From Palaemon carinicauda (Eukaryota; Arthropoda; Malacostraca; Decapoda; Palaemonidae): 64,000 nucleotides of DNA. Under the pieces are notes generated by a model that worked only from the letters and a program-made list of their open reading frames with translations, was not told the origin of the DNA and searched no databases. The translations under genes were made by a program, and so were the position numbers. This document shows positions 22,724 through 32,974 of this stretch, piece after piece. Location: positions 70,025,360-70,089,359 of the forward strand of contig NC_090729.1 in the NCBI RefSeq assembly GCF_036898095.1, read 5' to 3'. Within the stretch, counting starts at the first letter, position 1. Every line of letters starts with the position of its first letter.

Positions 22724-24494
22724 CTACCAGAACTGCATCACAATTGCTCGCCATTCATTCCTATTTCTAGCACGCTCTCTTGCCTCTCTCACATCTATCT
22801 TCCTATCACCCAGAGCTTCCTTCACTCCATCCATCCACCCAAACCTTGGCCTTCCTCTTGTACTTCTCCCATCAACTCTTGCATTCATCACCTTCTTTAG
22901 CAGACAGCCATTTTCCATTCTTTCAACCTGGCCAAACCACCTCAACACATTCATATCCACTCTAGCTGCTAACTCATTTCTTACACCCGTTCTCACCCTC
23001 ACTACTTCATTCCTAACCCTATCTACTCGAGATACACCAGCCATACTCCTTAGACATTTCATCTCAAACACATTCAATTTCTGTCTCTCCGTCACTTTCA
23101 TTCCCCACAATTCCGATCCATATATCATAGTTGGTACAATCACTTTCTCATACAGAACTCTCTCTACATTCATGCCCAACCCTCTATTTTTTACTACTCC
23201 CTTAACTGCCCCACAACAGTTTGCATCCTTCATTCACTCTCTGACGTACATCTGCTTCCACTCCACCATTTGCTGCAACAACAGACCCCAAGTATTTAAA
23301 CTGATCACTTCCTCAAGTAACTCTCCATTCAACATAACATTCAACCTCGCACCACTTTCCCTTCTCGTACATCTCATAACCTTACTCTTAACCGCATTAA
23401 CTATCAACTTCCTTCTCTCACACACCCTTCCAAATTCTGTCACTAATCGGCCAAGCTTCTCTTCCGCGTCTGCAACCAGTACAGTATCATTCGCAAACAG
23501 CAACTGATTTACCTCCCATTCATGGTCATTCTCGTCTGCCAGTTTCATTCCTCGTCCAAGCACTTGAGCATTCACCTCTCTCACCACTCCATCAACATAC
23601 AAGTTAAACCACCACAGCGACATCACACATCCCTGTCTCGGCCCCACTCTCACCGGAAAGCAATCGCTCACTTCATTTCCTATCCTAACACATGCTTTAC
23701 TACCTTTGTAGAAACTTTTCACTGCTTGCAACAACCTTCCACCAACTCTATATAACCTCATCACATTTCACATTGCTTCCCTATCAGCTCTATCATACGC
23801 TTTCTCTAGATCCATAAACGCAACATACACCTCCTTACCTTTTGCTAAATATTTCTCGCATATCTGCCTAACTGTAAAAGTCTGATTCATACAATCCCTA
23901 CCTCTTCTAAAACCAACTTGTACTTCTAAGATTGCATTCTCTGTTTTATCCTTAATCCTATTAATCAGTACTACCATACACTTTTCCAACTACTCTCAAC
24001 AAACTAATACCCCTTGAATTACAACACTCTTGCACATCTCCCTTACCCTTATATAGTGGTACAATAGATGCACAAACCCAATCTACTGGTACCATTGACA
24101 ACACAAAACACACATTAAACAATCTCACCAACCATTCAAGTACAGTCACATGCCCTTCCTTCAACATCTCAGCTCTCACACCATCCATACCAGATGCTTT
24201 TCCTACTCTTGTTTCATCTAGTGCTCTCCTCACTTTCTCTCTTGTAATCTCTCTCTCATTCTCATCTCCCAACACCGGCTCCTCAACACCTGCAACAGCA
24301 ATTATATATGCCTCCCTATTATCCTCAACATTCTGTAAACTTTCAAAATATTCCGCCCACCTTTTCCTTGCCTCCTCTCCTTTTAACAACCTTCCATTTC
24401 CATCTTTCACTGTCTCTTCAATTCTTGAACCAGCTTTCCTTACTCTCTTCACTTCTTTCCAAAACTTCTTATTCTCTTTATTTGATTGACCCAA
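22724..24494 (-). pseudogene. RTE-like LINE reverse transcriptase and C-terminal domain
   Basis: RT starts at 24494 with EVKRVRKAGS and KASGMDGVRAEMLK, shifts frame near 23975, and continues VQVGFRRGRDC and VAFMDLEKAYDR (motif A). A stop at 23768-23770 and another at 23234-23236 interrupt the frame. Motif C reads LLFANDTVLVAD instead of FADD, so a metal-binding Asp is Asn. The C-terminal part (22724-23233) has IYGSELWGMK, FEMKCLRSMAGVSR and VLRWFGQVERM, typical of this family, then an Arg/Lys-rich end. The endonuclease frame and the last three pieces share one register. Confidence 0.85.
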
Positions 24495-24550
24495 TCCCTA
24501 CGCCATCTCAGGTCAGCTGCCCTCTTTGCCTCACTTACCTTGCGCTTTAC

Positions 24551-25675
24551 TTACACATTTTCTCTATATCTTTCATACTTATTTACACTATTACTCTGCA
24601 GCCATTCTTCAAAAGCCTTCTTTTTCTCTTCCACTTTTACCTTCACTCCTTCATTCCACCATTCACTGCCCTTACTCATGTTGCCTCCAACAAACTTCTT
24701 GCCACACACATCACTTGCATTCACAACAAAACTTTCTTTTACTAACTTCCACTCCTCCTCTAAATTACCAGTTTCTCTTACTTTCACTTCATCATATGCC
24801 ATTTTCAACCTTTTTTTATATTTACTTTTCACCCCCGGTTTTATTAGCTCTTCAACCCTCACTAGCTCCCTTTTACATCCACCTATTTTATTCCCCCACT
24901 CTTTTGCTACAACTAATTTTCCTTCCACCAAAAAAAGATCAGATATACCGTTAGCCATACCCCTAAACACGTGCACGTCTTTCAATCTTCCAAATATTCT
25001 TTTAGTTATCAACACATAATCCATTAATGCCCTTTCTACCACTCTTCCATTTGCCACTCTTAGCCATGTATACTTGTTTTTATCTTTCTTTTTGAAAAAG
25101 CTAGAACTTATCACCATATCTTGCTCAACACACATATCTACTAGTCTCTCACCACTCTCATTTTCACCTGGTACGCCATACTTCCCAATGACACGTTCTA
25201 CCTCTCCAGCGCCTACTCTAGCATTTAAGTCACCCATGACAACTACATAATTCCTTCTACCCAGTCCTTCTACACACCAAGTTAATTCATTCCAGAACTT
25301 AATCCGCTCTTCTTCACTTTTCTCACAACCTGGCCCATACGCACTGACAAAAGCCCAACATTCCCTACCCAACCTAACCCTTACCCACATTAACCTAGAT
25401 GATATATCCTTCCATTCCACTACTTTATCTGTCATCCAATCACTCAGCAATAAAGCCACACCTTTTCTTGCTCTTCCCCTTTCAATCCCAGACACACTAC
25501 CAGACATTTCATCAAACATCACTTCACCTTTCCATTTTATCTTTGTCTCACACAAAGCCAATATATCCATCCTTCTATTCCTAAACATATATCCAATCTC
25601 ACATCTTTTACTCTCTATCGTACTACATCCACGCACATTCAAACACCCCAAAACTAGAGTGTGGGGAGCAGTCAC
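24551..25675 (-). pseudogene. RTE-like LINE endonuclease domain
   Basis: A 374-residue frame with exonuclease-endonuclease-phosphatase motifs: LGCLNVRGC (Asn), LALCETKIK (catalytic Glu), VSAYGPG, VVVMGDLNARVG (Asp/Asn pair) and MDYVLITKR. The final motif, normally SDHFLV with a catalytic His, reads ISDLFLV, so His is replaced by Leu. The enzyme nicks target DNA to prime reverse transcription; loss of the His predicts inactivity. The frame then breaks, and RT continues in another register at 24494. Confidence 0.85.
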
Positions 25676-25826
25676 TCTCCCCCCAGCTCAACCTCTTTGA
25701 TGTCTCACAGGATTATAATACAGGAGAGGGGGTTCCCAGCCCCCTCGTCCTGTCCCTTTTAGTCGCCTCATACGACACGCAGGGATACGTTGGCACTATT
25801 CTAATTGTTTTTATGCCCCGCGGCCA

Positions 25827-26225
25827 CAGAGGGCATCTCTATAATAATTGTTTCTTTGAAATAGATGATAATCTGTACATTCGATCACTTTTCAACACAC
25901 AAACACACACACTCTCTCTCTCTCTCTCTGTGTGTGTGGGGGGGGGGGTGCGGGTGGGGGGGGGGAATTTCTAACCTATACACAGATGTGGAAATGATTT
26001 CGTTTGTTTGTTATGGTCAGCGATGGAATATAAACTAAGCAATGAATCCACTTTTAGGTGGCGTGTTTATCAAAAGTATGATATAAAATCTTTATTTAAT
26101 TTATTTTGGATTTTTAAGTATACAGCAAAAGCATTTCAATCAATTTCGAGAAAATGGATGACCATGACATTGCTACTGTACTAGTACTGTAGTGCAAACG
26201 AAAGCAACAAAGATTATCCCCAAGA
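25827..26225. other. Junction region: short microsatellite and MITE fragment
   Basis: It contains a CA/CT/GT/G-rich simple repeat (25900-25965) and, at 25976-26125, a diverged internal fragment of the 13310-13810 MITE family (shared AACCTATACACAGATGTG and ATGATATAAAATC). No gene was seen. Confidence 0.65.
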
Positions 26226-28103
26226 CGATGGTGGAATTTTTAAAACTTTATTATATCTTTAAATATCTGTTTTCTTTTTGTTAGCCAATCTTCAATCCAT
26301 TCAGCTGACTCGTCAATGATGCCTTGTGCTCTAATTATGGCCATTAATTTTTTATGAGAAACTTTGTCAAAAGCCTTTTGAAAGTAAAGTTATATGGTAT
26401 CTATTGCCCTGCTTTTGTCATAAATGCTAAACATGTGGTAAAAATTCAAAAGATTTTTCACACTATCTTTTGTCTAAAACTATGTTGGCTGTCTATAAAA
26501 AGATTGTTTTTTTTATATGTTCTACTATTGAATTTACTATAATTGATTCAAAAATTTTGCAAGGCACTGAAGTTAGACACACAGGTTTGTAGTTGCCAGG
26601 TTCTTCTTTTGTCCCCTTCTTGTAGATTGGAGGAACATTGCCTAGTTTCAATCCTTTTGGTGCCTTTCTTTCGTTGGCTGTCTTTCGGAACGTTTTGTAA
26701 AAGTGTGGCGTTTTCTTTTCTTCTAGTTCTATAATCTCTCGTGGATGAATATCATCTGGACCTGGTGCCTCAGACTTAGTGAGTCCTTTTATTATCTTTT
26801 TGACATCATCCATTGTAAAAGTGATTCTATTTAATGGCTTTGGCCCTTCATATTTAATAGCTGGTTCAGGGAGGGTGTTGATTCTTCCCTAGTGAATACA
26901 GTTGTGAAATATGCTTTCATAGGTTTAGCTTTTTCCAAATTATTTGTTATAAGATTATCCTCCAAGTCTTTTAATGGTCCAATGTTGCTTTTGATTGGTT
27001 TTCTACTGTTTACATATACAAAAAATTGTTTTGTATTTTCTTTACTTGGCCTTTCTTACTAGTTTATCTACTTTTCGGCTTAACTTCTTGTGCTCGGAAA
27101 TTTCATGAGTTGAAGGCTGTGGACCCATTGATTTATGTTTCCTGTCTCTACTTCGTATTTCATTGGCTATTTCTTTGTTGATCCACTTACGTTGTGGAGT
27201 TCCATTTGGTAAAATTTTCTATGCAGTATACATTTAGCCCTTTTTTTCTTTATATATATCTCTATAAAGGAGTCCCATTGTATGTCGTTGTTCCCAGTCT
27301 CGTATTCAAAATTCTTGGTATATTCCTTCAGTTTTATCCAGTTACTATGTCTGTAGTCTAGCTCTTTTATAATTTTCCTTTCTTTTAGATGAGGAATATT
27401 TACCTACAACCTAACTATTGTGTGGTCTCTTTTTCCAATATTTTCACCTACTGAAACACTGGATACTAAATTTTCTTCCGTTGTTAGCACAGTATCAAGT
27501 ATGTTGTTTCCCCGAGTTGGTTTATTGACCCACTGATTAAGGAATTCATTGTTGACAAATTATAGTAGTCTATGTCCTTCTGTGTTTGATGTAGAATTCA
27601 TAGTGTCCCAGTTTACTGCTGCATTGAAGTCTCCCATTAGGACAGCTAGCTTATTGTTAACTTCTTGTCCATGTTGTCTATACAGCTCTTCATCCTGTTC
27701 TTGTGTTTGATATGGTGGTCTATAAATTACTAGTATGGACATTATTTTTCCTATGGTGTTGATATTTGTACCTGTCACTATAGATTTGGTTTCTAATTTA
27801 ATTTCTAAAGGGTTTACATGAGTTTTAACATAGAGCATTAAACCTCCACCTTTTTTGGTAAGGTGATCCTTCTTGAAAAGCTGGAAACCTGGGATTTCAT
27901 CAAGGTCTCGGTAATGACTATGGTATCTAGTTCCTCACTAGTTATCATTACCATGAAGTTTTCCATTTTGTTTCTAACTGACTGAGCATTGAATTGTGCC
28001 ACTCTGCGGAAATTTTCTATCTTTTTTTCTCTTCTTCTGTGGCTTTGGTAGTTTCTCTGATTTACTAGTGTTTTAGTTTTACTTTTATCTGTATTATCCA
28101 AGT
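26226..28103 (-). pseudogene. CR1-like LINE ORF2: endonuclease and partial reverse transcriptase
   Basis: Read on the minus strand from 28103. It has VAQFNAQSVRNKMENF and a TIVITETL motif (endonuclease Asn and Glu), then VLMGDFNAAVNWDTM at 27600-27640 (Asp/Asn motif). Next comes a spacer containing INQWVNKPTRGNNILDTVL-like and GKRDHTIVRL-like sequence with stops. The RT N-terminus follows at 26493-26813 (SEAPGPDDIHPREI, GNVPPIYKKG, NYKPVCLTSVPCKIFE), then a motif-A-like LYFQKAFDKVSHKKL near 26370. The element stops at about 26226, before motif C. It is 3'-truncated and interrupted by DIRS-D. Confidence 0.8.
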
Positions 28104-28270
28104 TTTCAATATTAATCTTACCCGATGATCATGTAGCTGTCAACTCCGTTGCCCGACAGAAATCTAAGGTCGGGATACGCCAGCGATCGCTATACAGGTG
28201 GGGGTGTACACAACAGCGCCATCTGTGAGCAGGTACTCAAGTACTTCTTGTCAACAAGAACTCAATTTTT
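28104..28270 (+). repeat. DIRS-D left inverted terminal repeat
   Basis: From CCCGATGATC (28121) to CTCAATTT it is the exact reverse complement of 34421-34570. The outermost ~17 bases differ from the right end. Confidence 0.95.
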
Positions 28271-28485
28271 CCTCTGTCGTGCCACCGGCAAGACCTACTT
28301 GGATACGCTGTTGATTCTGGAGTTGTTTCTCACGATTTTGGTGATGTATTCGCTCTAGATTTTAGCCTTCGCTATTCAGGAAGCTTTATCATTAGCTTAG
28401 CAAGCTTTTGGAATTAATTTGGATTAATTGTTAACGAACTTTGCTAGTTTTTGGAATCCCCCCTTGACTATTTCTACAATTCAAG

Positions 28486-30921
28486 ATGTCTGACCAATCT
28501 CAAGTCCCTAAGTACAGGCAGTGTAGTGTTAGGGCTTGTACTAGGCGTCTTCCGAAGGCCTCCATTGATCCTCACACCGTTTGTTCCAATTGTAGGGGTA
28601 AATCTTGTCAATTGGAAGATCGGTGTGAGGAATGCGCTGGGCTTTCGGAATTCGATTTTAACGAATTCCTTAAAAATGCACGTAGGCTAGAGAAGGATAG
28701 GATCAGGAGGAGTTCTTCTCGCTCTGTTGATTTTTCCTCTCCCCATGCCCCTCAACCTTTTCCTTCCCCTGTAGTGGTGACTCCCGACCCTGCTACTAGT
28801 GCTCAGCCATCCATGGCGGATATGATGCGTGCCATTCAGGCTCTTGGTGACAGAGTGGAGTCATTGGCTAATGACCGTAATCAGCTTTTGGCAGATGTCA
28901 AAGAGCTGAAAGCGAAAAGTGCAGTGGGAAGTGTTAGTGCAAGTGAGGTGAAAAGTGTCAGTGTCAGTGTTGCGCATGAAGGTACATCTGTTCGTGCCAG
29001 TCGTCCTCCCAGTCCGGGACCTCTTGCAAGCTCCCAAGTCCAGGGGAGAAGCAATGTCGAAGGACCAAAGGGATCGGCAGGCCTTGATCAGCGTACGGAT
29101 GTACCCTCAGTGGTTGCGGACGTTTCTCTCAGAGATCGTCCCATCCACATACAGACGAATGAGCCCTTTCATCCCTCGTCTGTGGAAGAAGTTTCAAGGA
29201 GGAAACGATGGACCAAGGTCTCACGACCTCTCAAGCGTAAGGTCCCTTCCGAGCGAGTCCAACGGCCCAGGTGTAGCCACTGGGTCAGTTCGGACTCGCC
29301 GCAGTCTTCCGAAGACTGCACACCTCCCAAGAGAGGTAGAGTGGTTCCACAACAGGCTACTGCTCCGTCTGTTGCTGCTCCAACCACGGTAGACCCTAAG
29401 TGGTCCATGCTGCAGACTATGCAGTCTCAGCTTGCTGTGTTCATGCAAGAGTATCATGCTGAGAAGGTTGACACTGCCCCTGTTAGCCTACAACCTGCCG
29501 CGGTTGTGCGCTCAGCAGATACTGCGGCTGCCTGCTCCCACACTCCACCTGTGAGAGCTCCACCACCGATGCGCAGTCCACCCTGCCAGACGCATGTTCT
29601 TGCTGCACCATCCGTTGACATGCGTGAGCTACCGCATCAGCAGTGGGAAGGTGCTGTAGAGCTGCCGTGTTCTGACACTTTGCGGCATGCTCCGCAACCC
29701 ATGCGGCATGCTCCGCATCCCATACGGCATGCTCCGCAACCCACGGCAATCCCTCCCACGCACCAGCACTCTGCTTTTGTTGTTGCCAGCTCGCAGACTG
29801 ACCAACAGCGGCATGATGTTGAATCCGCAGCAGCTACGCATGCACCCGTGGTGCCGGATTCAGCCGTTCAGCTTTCTGCCCCGCCTTTGCCACTTCCTAC
29901 TCAGCTTTCGGATGATGGAGTATCGGATGACGAAGATGCACATTTGGATGAACCGCACTCCGACTTAGAAGGGCCCAAGTCTACGCCTCCCTCCTTAGAC
30001 TTTCGTAAAGTCCTTGCCTTGTTCAGGGACTTGTATCCAGAACAGTTTGTGTCTGCAACCCCTCGCTCTCCTCCCTCCGAGTTTGCTCTGGGCATGCAGT
30101 CTGCTGCTCCTGCCTTCACCAAGCTTGTCCTTGCACGCTCATCCAAGAGAGCTTTGAGGGTTATGGGAGAGTGGTTGCAGTCCAAGAAGCAACTGGGAAA
30201 GACTGCTTTCATCTTTCCGCCTACCAAGCTTGCTTCCAAATCTAGCGTCTGGTATGCCACGGGAGAGCAACCCGGCTTGGGGGTTCCTGCCTCTGCCCAG
30301 GGCGACTTTTCAAGTCTGGTTGACTCTCCCCGCAGGCTGGCTATGAGACGATCGAAGATTTGCTGGTCCTTTTCTGACATGGATCATCTGTTGAAGGGAG
30401 TCTTTCGTGCTTTTGAGATCTTCAACTTCCTCGATTGGTGTTTGGGAGCGTTAAGCAGAAAGACTTCCCCTTCGGATAAGGACTCTGCCATGCTGATCAT
30501 GTCTTGCATGGACAAAGCCATTCGGGATGGGTCTGGTGAACTTGCGGCTTCCTACACGTCAGGAGTGCTTAAGAAGAGAGAACATCTTTGCTCCTTCTTG
30601 TCGTCTGGGATCACTCCGTGCCAGAAGTCGGAGTTGTTGTTTGCTCCTCTCTCCAAGTGTCTGTTTCCGGAGGAGCTGATCAAGGGGATGGCTGCCTCGC
30701 TGATCCAGAAGGATACCCATGATCTGATGGCATCTTCCACACGTAAGGCTAAAGCTTCCCCTTCCGTGCCTAGACCTTTCCGTCCTGCAGCAGTGGACAC
30801 ACCAGCAACTAGGTTCATCCCGCCCTTTCGTGGCAGAACCTCCAGCAGAGGAGGTACCCGTGCCGACAGTCACCGTGGCAAATCCAAGAAGGGTTCCAAG
30901 TCCGCAAAAGGCAGGTTCTGA
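28486..30921 (+). CDS. gag: DIRS-D Gag-like protein (811 aa)
   Basis: It starts at an ATG with A at -3 after a ~215-nt leader. The N-terminus holds a cysteine motif: C13, C18, then DPHTVCSNCRGKSC with C33, C36 and C41, then C47 and C50, matching the Gag of DIRS-C. A helical, probably coiled-coil segment follows at about residues 110-145. A low-complexity middle is rich in Pro, Ser and Ala, with three tandem copies of a RHAPQPM-type heptapeptide near residues 395-420. A conserved C-terminal half contains ALGMQSAAPAFTKLV, WSFSDMDHLLKGVFRAFE and ELLFAPLSKCLFP, then a basic Ser/Lys tail suited to nucleic-acid binding. It ends at a TGA followed by CTG. Inferred to form the particle that carries the RNA; not homologous to retroviral Gag in any way visible here. 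Confidence 0.85.
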   Translation: MSDQSQVPKYRQCSVRACTRRLPKASIDPHTVCSNCRGKSCQLEDRCEECAGLSEFDFNEFLKNARRLEKDRIRRSSSRSVDFSSPHAPQPFPSPVVVTPDPATSAQPSMADMMRAIQALGDRVESLANDRNQLLADVKELKAKSAVGSVSASEVKSVSVSVAHEGTSVRASRPPSPGPLASSQVQGRSNVEGPKGSAGLDQRTDVPSVVADVSLRDRPIHIQTNEPFHPSSVEEVSRRKRWTKVSRPLKRKVPSERVQRPRCSHWVSSDSPQSSEDCTPPKRGRVVPQQATAPSVAAPTTVDPKWSMLQTMQSQLAVFMQEYHAEKVDTAPVSLQPAAVVRSADTAAACSHTPPVRAPPPMRSPPCQTHVLAAPSVDMRELPHQQWEGAVELPCSDTLRHAPQPMRHAPHPIRHAPQPTAIPPTHQHSAFVVASSQTDQQRHDVESAAATHAPVVPDSAVQLSAPPLPLPTQLSDDGVSDDEDAHLDEPHSDLEGPKSTPPSLDFRKVLALFRDLYPEQFVSATPRSPPSEFALGMQSAAPAFTKLVLARSSKRALRVMGEWLQSKKQLGKTAFIFPPTKLASKSSVWYATGEQPGLGVPASAQGDFSSLVDSPRRLAMRRSKICWSFSDMDHLLKGVFRAFEIFNFLDWCLGALSRKTSPSDKDSAMLIMSCMDKAIRDGSGELAASYTSGVLKKREHLCSFLSSGITPCQKSELLFAPLSKCLFPEELIKGMAASLIQKDTHDLMASSTRKAKASPSVPRPFRPAAVDTPATRFIPPFRGRTSSRGGTRADSHRGKSKKGSKSAKGRF

Positions 30922-32974
30922 CTGCCTTCCTCTCCAGACAGCAGTGGGAGCCAGGCTCAAGTTCTTCTGGCAAGCTTGGGAGAGCAGAGGTGCAGACGCT
31001 CAGTCTGTGAAGTGGCTAAGGGAGGGGTACAGAATTCCGTTCTGCCGCAGTCCCCCTCTAGCAACATCTCCCATCAACCTCTCTCCCAACTACAAGGAGA
31101 AGGACAAGAGGCTAGCGTTGCAACAAGAGGTGTCGCTCTTGCTACAAAAGGGAGCGGTAGTCATAGTCCGGGACCATCAATCCCCGGGCTTCTACAACCG
31201 TCTCTTCCTGGTAGCAAAGAAGACAGGAGGTTGGAGACCGGTGCTGGACGTCAGTGCTCTCAATGCTTTTGTCACCAAGCAGACGTTCACGATGGAGACG
31301 ACGAAGTCGGTCCTAGCAGCGGTCAGGAAGGAGGACTGGATGGTCTCGTTAGACCTGAAAGACGCGTACTTTCACGTCCCCATCCATCCAGACTCCCAAC
31401 CTTTCCTAAGGTTCGTCTTTGGAAAGGTTGTGTACCAGTTCCAAGCCCTGTGCTTTGGCCTAAGCACGGCACCTCTTGTGTTTACCAAACTGATGAGGAA
31501 TATTGCCAAATTCCTTCACTTGGCAGACATCAGAGCCTCCCTCTATTTGGACGACTGGCTTTTAAGAGCTCCGTCAAGTCGTCGCTGTCTGGAGAATCTC
31601 AGATGGACTATGGATCTGACCAAGGAATTGGGCCTCCTGGTCAATATAGAGAAGTCCCAACTCGTCCCATCCCAGACCATTGTCTATCTAGGTATGGAGA
31701 TTCAGAGTCGAGCTTTTCGGGCTTTTCCGTCGGCCCCAAGGATCAATCAAGCCCTAGAATGCATCCAGAGCATGCTGAGAAGGAACCGATGTTCTGTCAG
31801 GCAGTGGATGAGTCTAACAGGGACACTTTCATCGCTGGCCCAGTTCATCGAGTTAGGGAGACTCCACCCCCTTCAGTTTCATCTAGCTGCTCACTGGAGA
31901 AAGGACATGACGCTAGAGGCGGTCTCAGTGCCTGTTTCCGAAGAGATGAGGTCTACACTGACGTGGTGGAAAAACAGCATTCTTCTCAAGGAAGGTCTAC
32001 CATTGGCTGTTCAGACCCCCGACCACCGTCTCTTCTCGGACGCATCGGACACGGGCTGGGGTGCGACACTGGACGGACAGGAATGCTCGGGCACTTGGAA
32101 TCAGGAGCAAAGGACACTTCACATCAACTGCAAGGAGCTTTTGGCAGTTCATCTGGCCTTGATGACCTTCAAGTCCCTCCAGCTAAGCAAGGTGGTGGAG
32201 GTGAACTCCGACAACACCACAGCCTTGGCTTACATCTCCAAGCAAGGAGGGACTCATTCGAGGAAGTTGTTCGAGATCGCAAGGGACCTCCTCATTTGGT
32301 CAAAAGATCGAAAGCTTTCGCTGGTAACGAGGTTCATTCAGGGCGACATGAATGTCATGGCAGATCGCCTCAGCCGGAAGGGTCAGGTCATCCCCACAGA
32401 GTGGACCCTTCACAAGAATGTTTGCAACAGACTATGGGCCCTGTGGGGTCAGCCCACCATAGATCTATTCGCTACCTCGATGACCAAGAGGCTCCCGATG
32501 TATTGTTCTCCGATTCCAGACCCAGCAGCAGTTCACGTGGATGCCTTTCTGCTGGATTGGTCCCATCTAGACCTGTATGCGTTCCCTCCGTTCAAGATTG
32601 TCAACAGGGTACTTCAGAAGTTCGCCTCTCACGAAGGGACACGGTTGACGTTGGTTGCTCCCCTCTGGCCTGCGAGAGAGTGGTTCACCGAGGTACTGCA
32701 ATGGCTAGTGGACGTTCCCAGGACTCTTCCTCTAAGAGTGGACCTTCTGCGTCAGCCTCACGTAAAGAAGGTACACCCAAGCCTCCACGCTCTTCGTCTG
32801 ACTGCCTTCAGACTATCGAAAGACTCTCAAGAGCTAGAGGCTTTTCGAAGGAGGCAGCCAGAGCGATTGCCAGAGCAAGGAGGACATCCACTCTCAGAGT
32901 CTATCAGTCAAAATGGGAAGTCTTCCGAAGCTGGTGCAAGGCGAATGCAGTTTCCTCAACCAGTACCTCTGTAA
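30830..32974 (+). CDS. pol: DIRS-D reverse transcriptase-RNase H-methyltransferase-like polyprotein
   Basis: A 714-codon frame in the +1 register relative to gag, overlapping it by 92 nt. RT: SPGFYNRLFLVAKK, motif A SLDLKDAYF (D175), FQALCFGLSTAPLVF, motif C YLDDW (239-243). RNase H: FSDASDTGWGA (D404), HINCKELLAVHLAL (E436), NSDNTTALAYISKQGG (D461), NVMADRLSR (D512). Residues 543-625 (TIDLFATS, YCSPIPDP, YAFPPF, LVAPLWPAREWF) match the segment described in DIRS elements as methyltransferase-like; activity is unproven. The first codon is GTG and the first ATG in frame is residue 155, already inside RT. Expression therefore probably depends on frameshifting from gag, re-initiation or splicing. 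The start given is nominal. The protein copies element RNA into DNA. Confidence 0.93.
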   Translation: MAEPPAEEVPVPTVTVANPRRVPSPQKAGSDCLPLQTAVGARLKFFWQAWESRGADAQSVKWLREGYRIPFCRSPPLATSPINLSPNYKEKDKRLALQQEVSLLLQKGAVVIVRDHQSPGFYNRLFLVAKKTGGWRPVLDVSALNAFVTKQTFTMETTKSVLAAVRKEDWMVSLDLKDAYFHVPIHPDSQPFLRFVFGKVVYQFQALCFGLSTAPLVFTKLMRNIAKFLHLADIRASLYLDDWLLRAPSSRRCLENLRWTMDLTKELGLLVNIEKSQLVPSQTIVYLGMEIQSRAFRAFPSAPRINQALECIQSMLRRNRCSVRQWMSLTGTLSSLAQFIELGRLHPLQFHLAAHWRKDMTLEAVSVPVSEEMRSTLTWWKNSILLKEGLPLAVQTPDHRLFSDASDTGWGATLDGQECSGTWNQEQRTLHINCKELLAVHLALMTFKSLQLSKVVEVNSDNTTALAYISKQGGTHSRKLFEIARDLLIWSKDRKLSLVTRFIQGDMNVMADRLSRKGQVIPTEWTLHKNVCNRLWALWGQPTIDLFATSMTKRLPMYCSPIPDPAAVHVDAFLLDWSHLDLYAFPPFKIVNRVLQKFASHEGTRLTLVAPLWPAREWFTEVLQWLVDVPRTLPLRVDLLRQPHVKKVHPSLHALRLTAFRLSKDSQELEAFRRRQPERLPEQGGHPLSESISQNGKSSEAGARRMQFPQPVPL

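Larger units (their letters stand above)
22490..25826 (-). mobile_element. RTE-like non-LTR retrotransposon (LINE), defective
   Basis: About 3.3 kb on the minus strand, the usual size for this clade. It has an apurinic endonuclease domain followed by reverse transcriptase and a C-terminal region. A short ATGT-type tail at the 3' end (22461-22485 on the plus strand) fits RTE elements, which end in short tandem repeats rather than poly(A). Clade assignment is from overall layout and motifs, not a phylogeny. Confidence 0.8.

Noticed and set aside
22527..23507. 326-codon plus-strand ORF
   Set aside because: Antisense shadow of the RTE-like reverse transcriptase; no domain, and composition is that of complementary coding strand.
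24308..25019. Phe/Ser/Leu-rich plus-strand ORFs
   Set aside because: Antisense of the LINE endonuclease/RT region.
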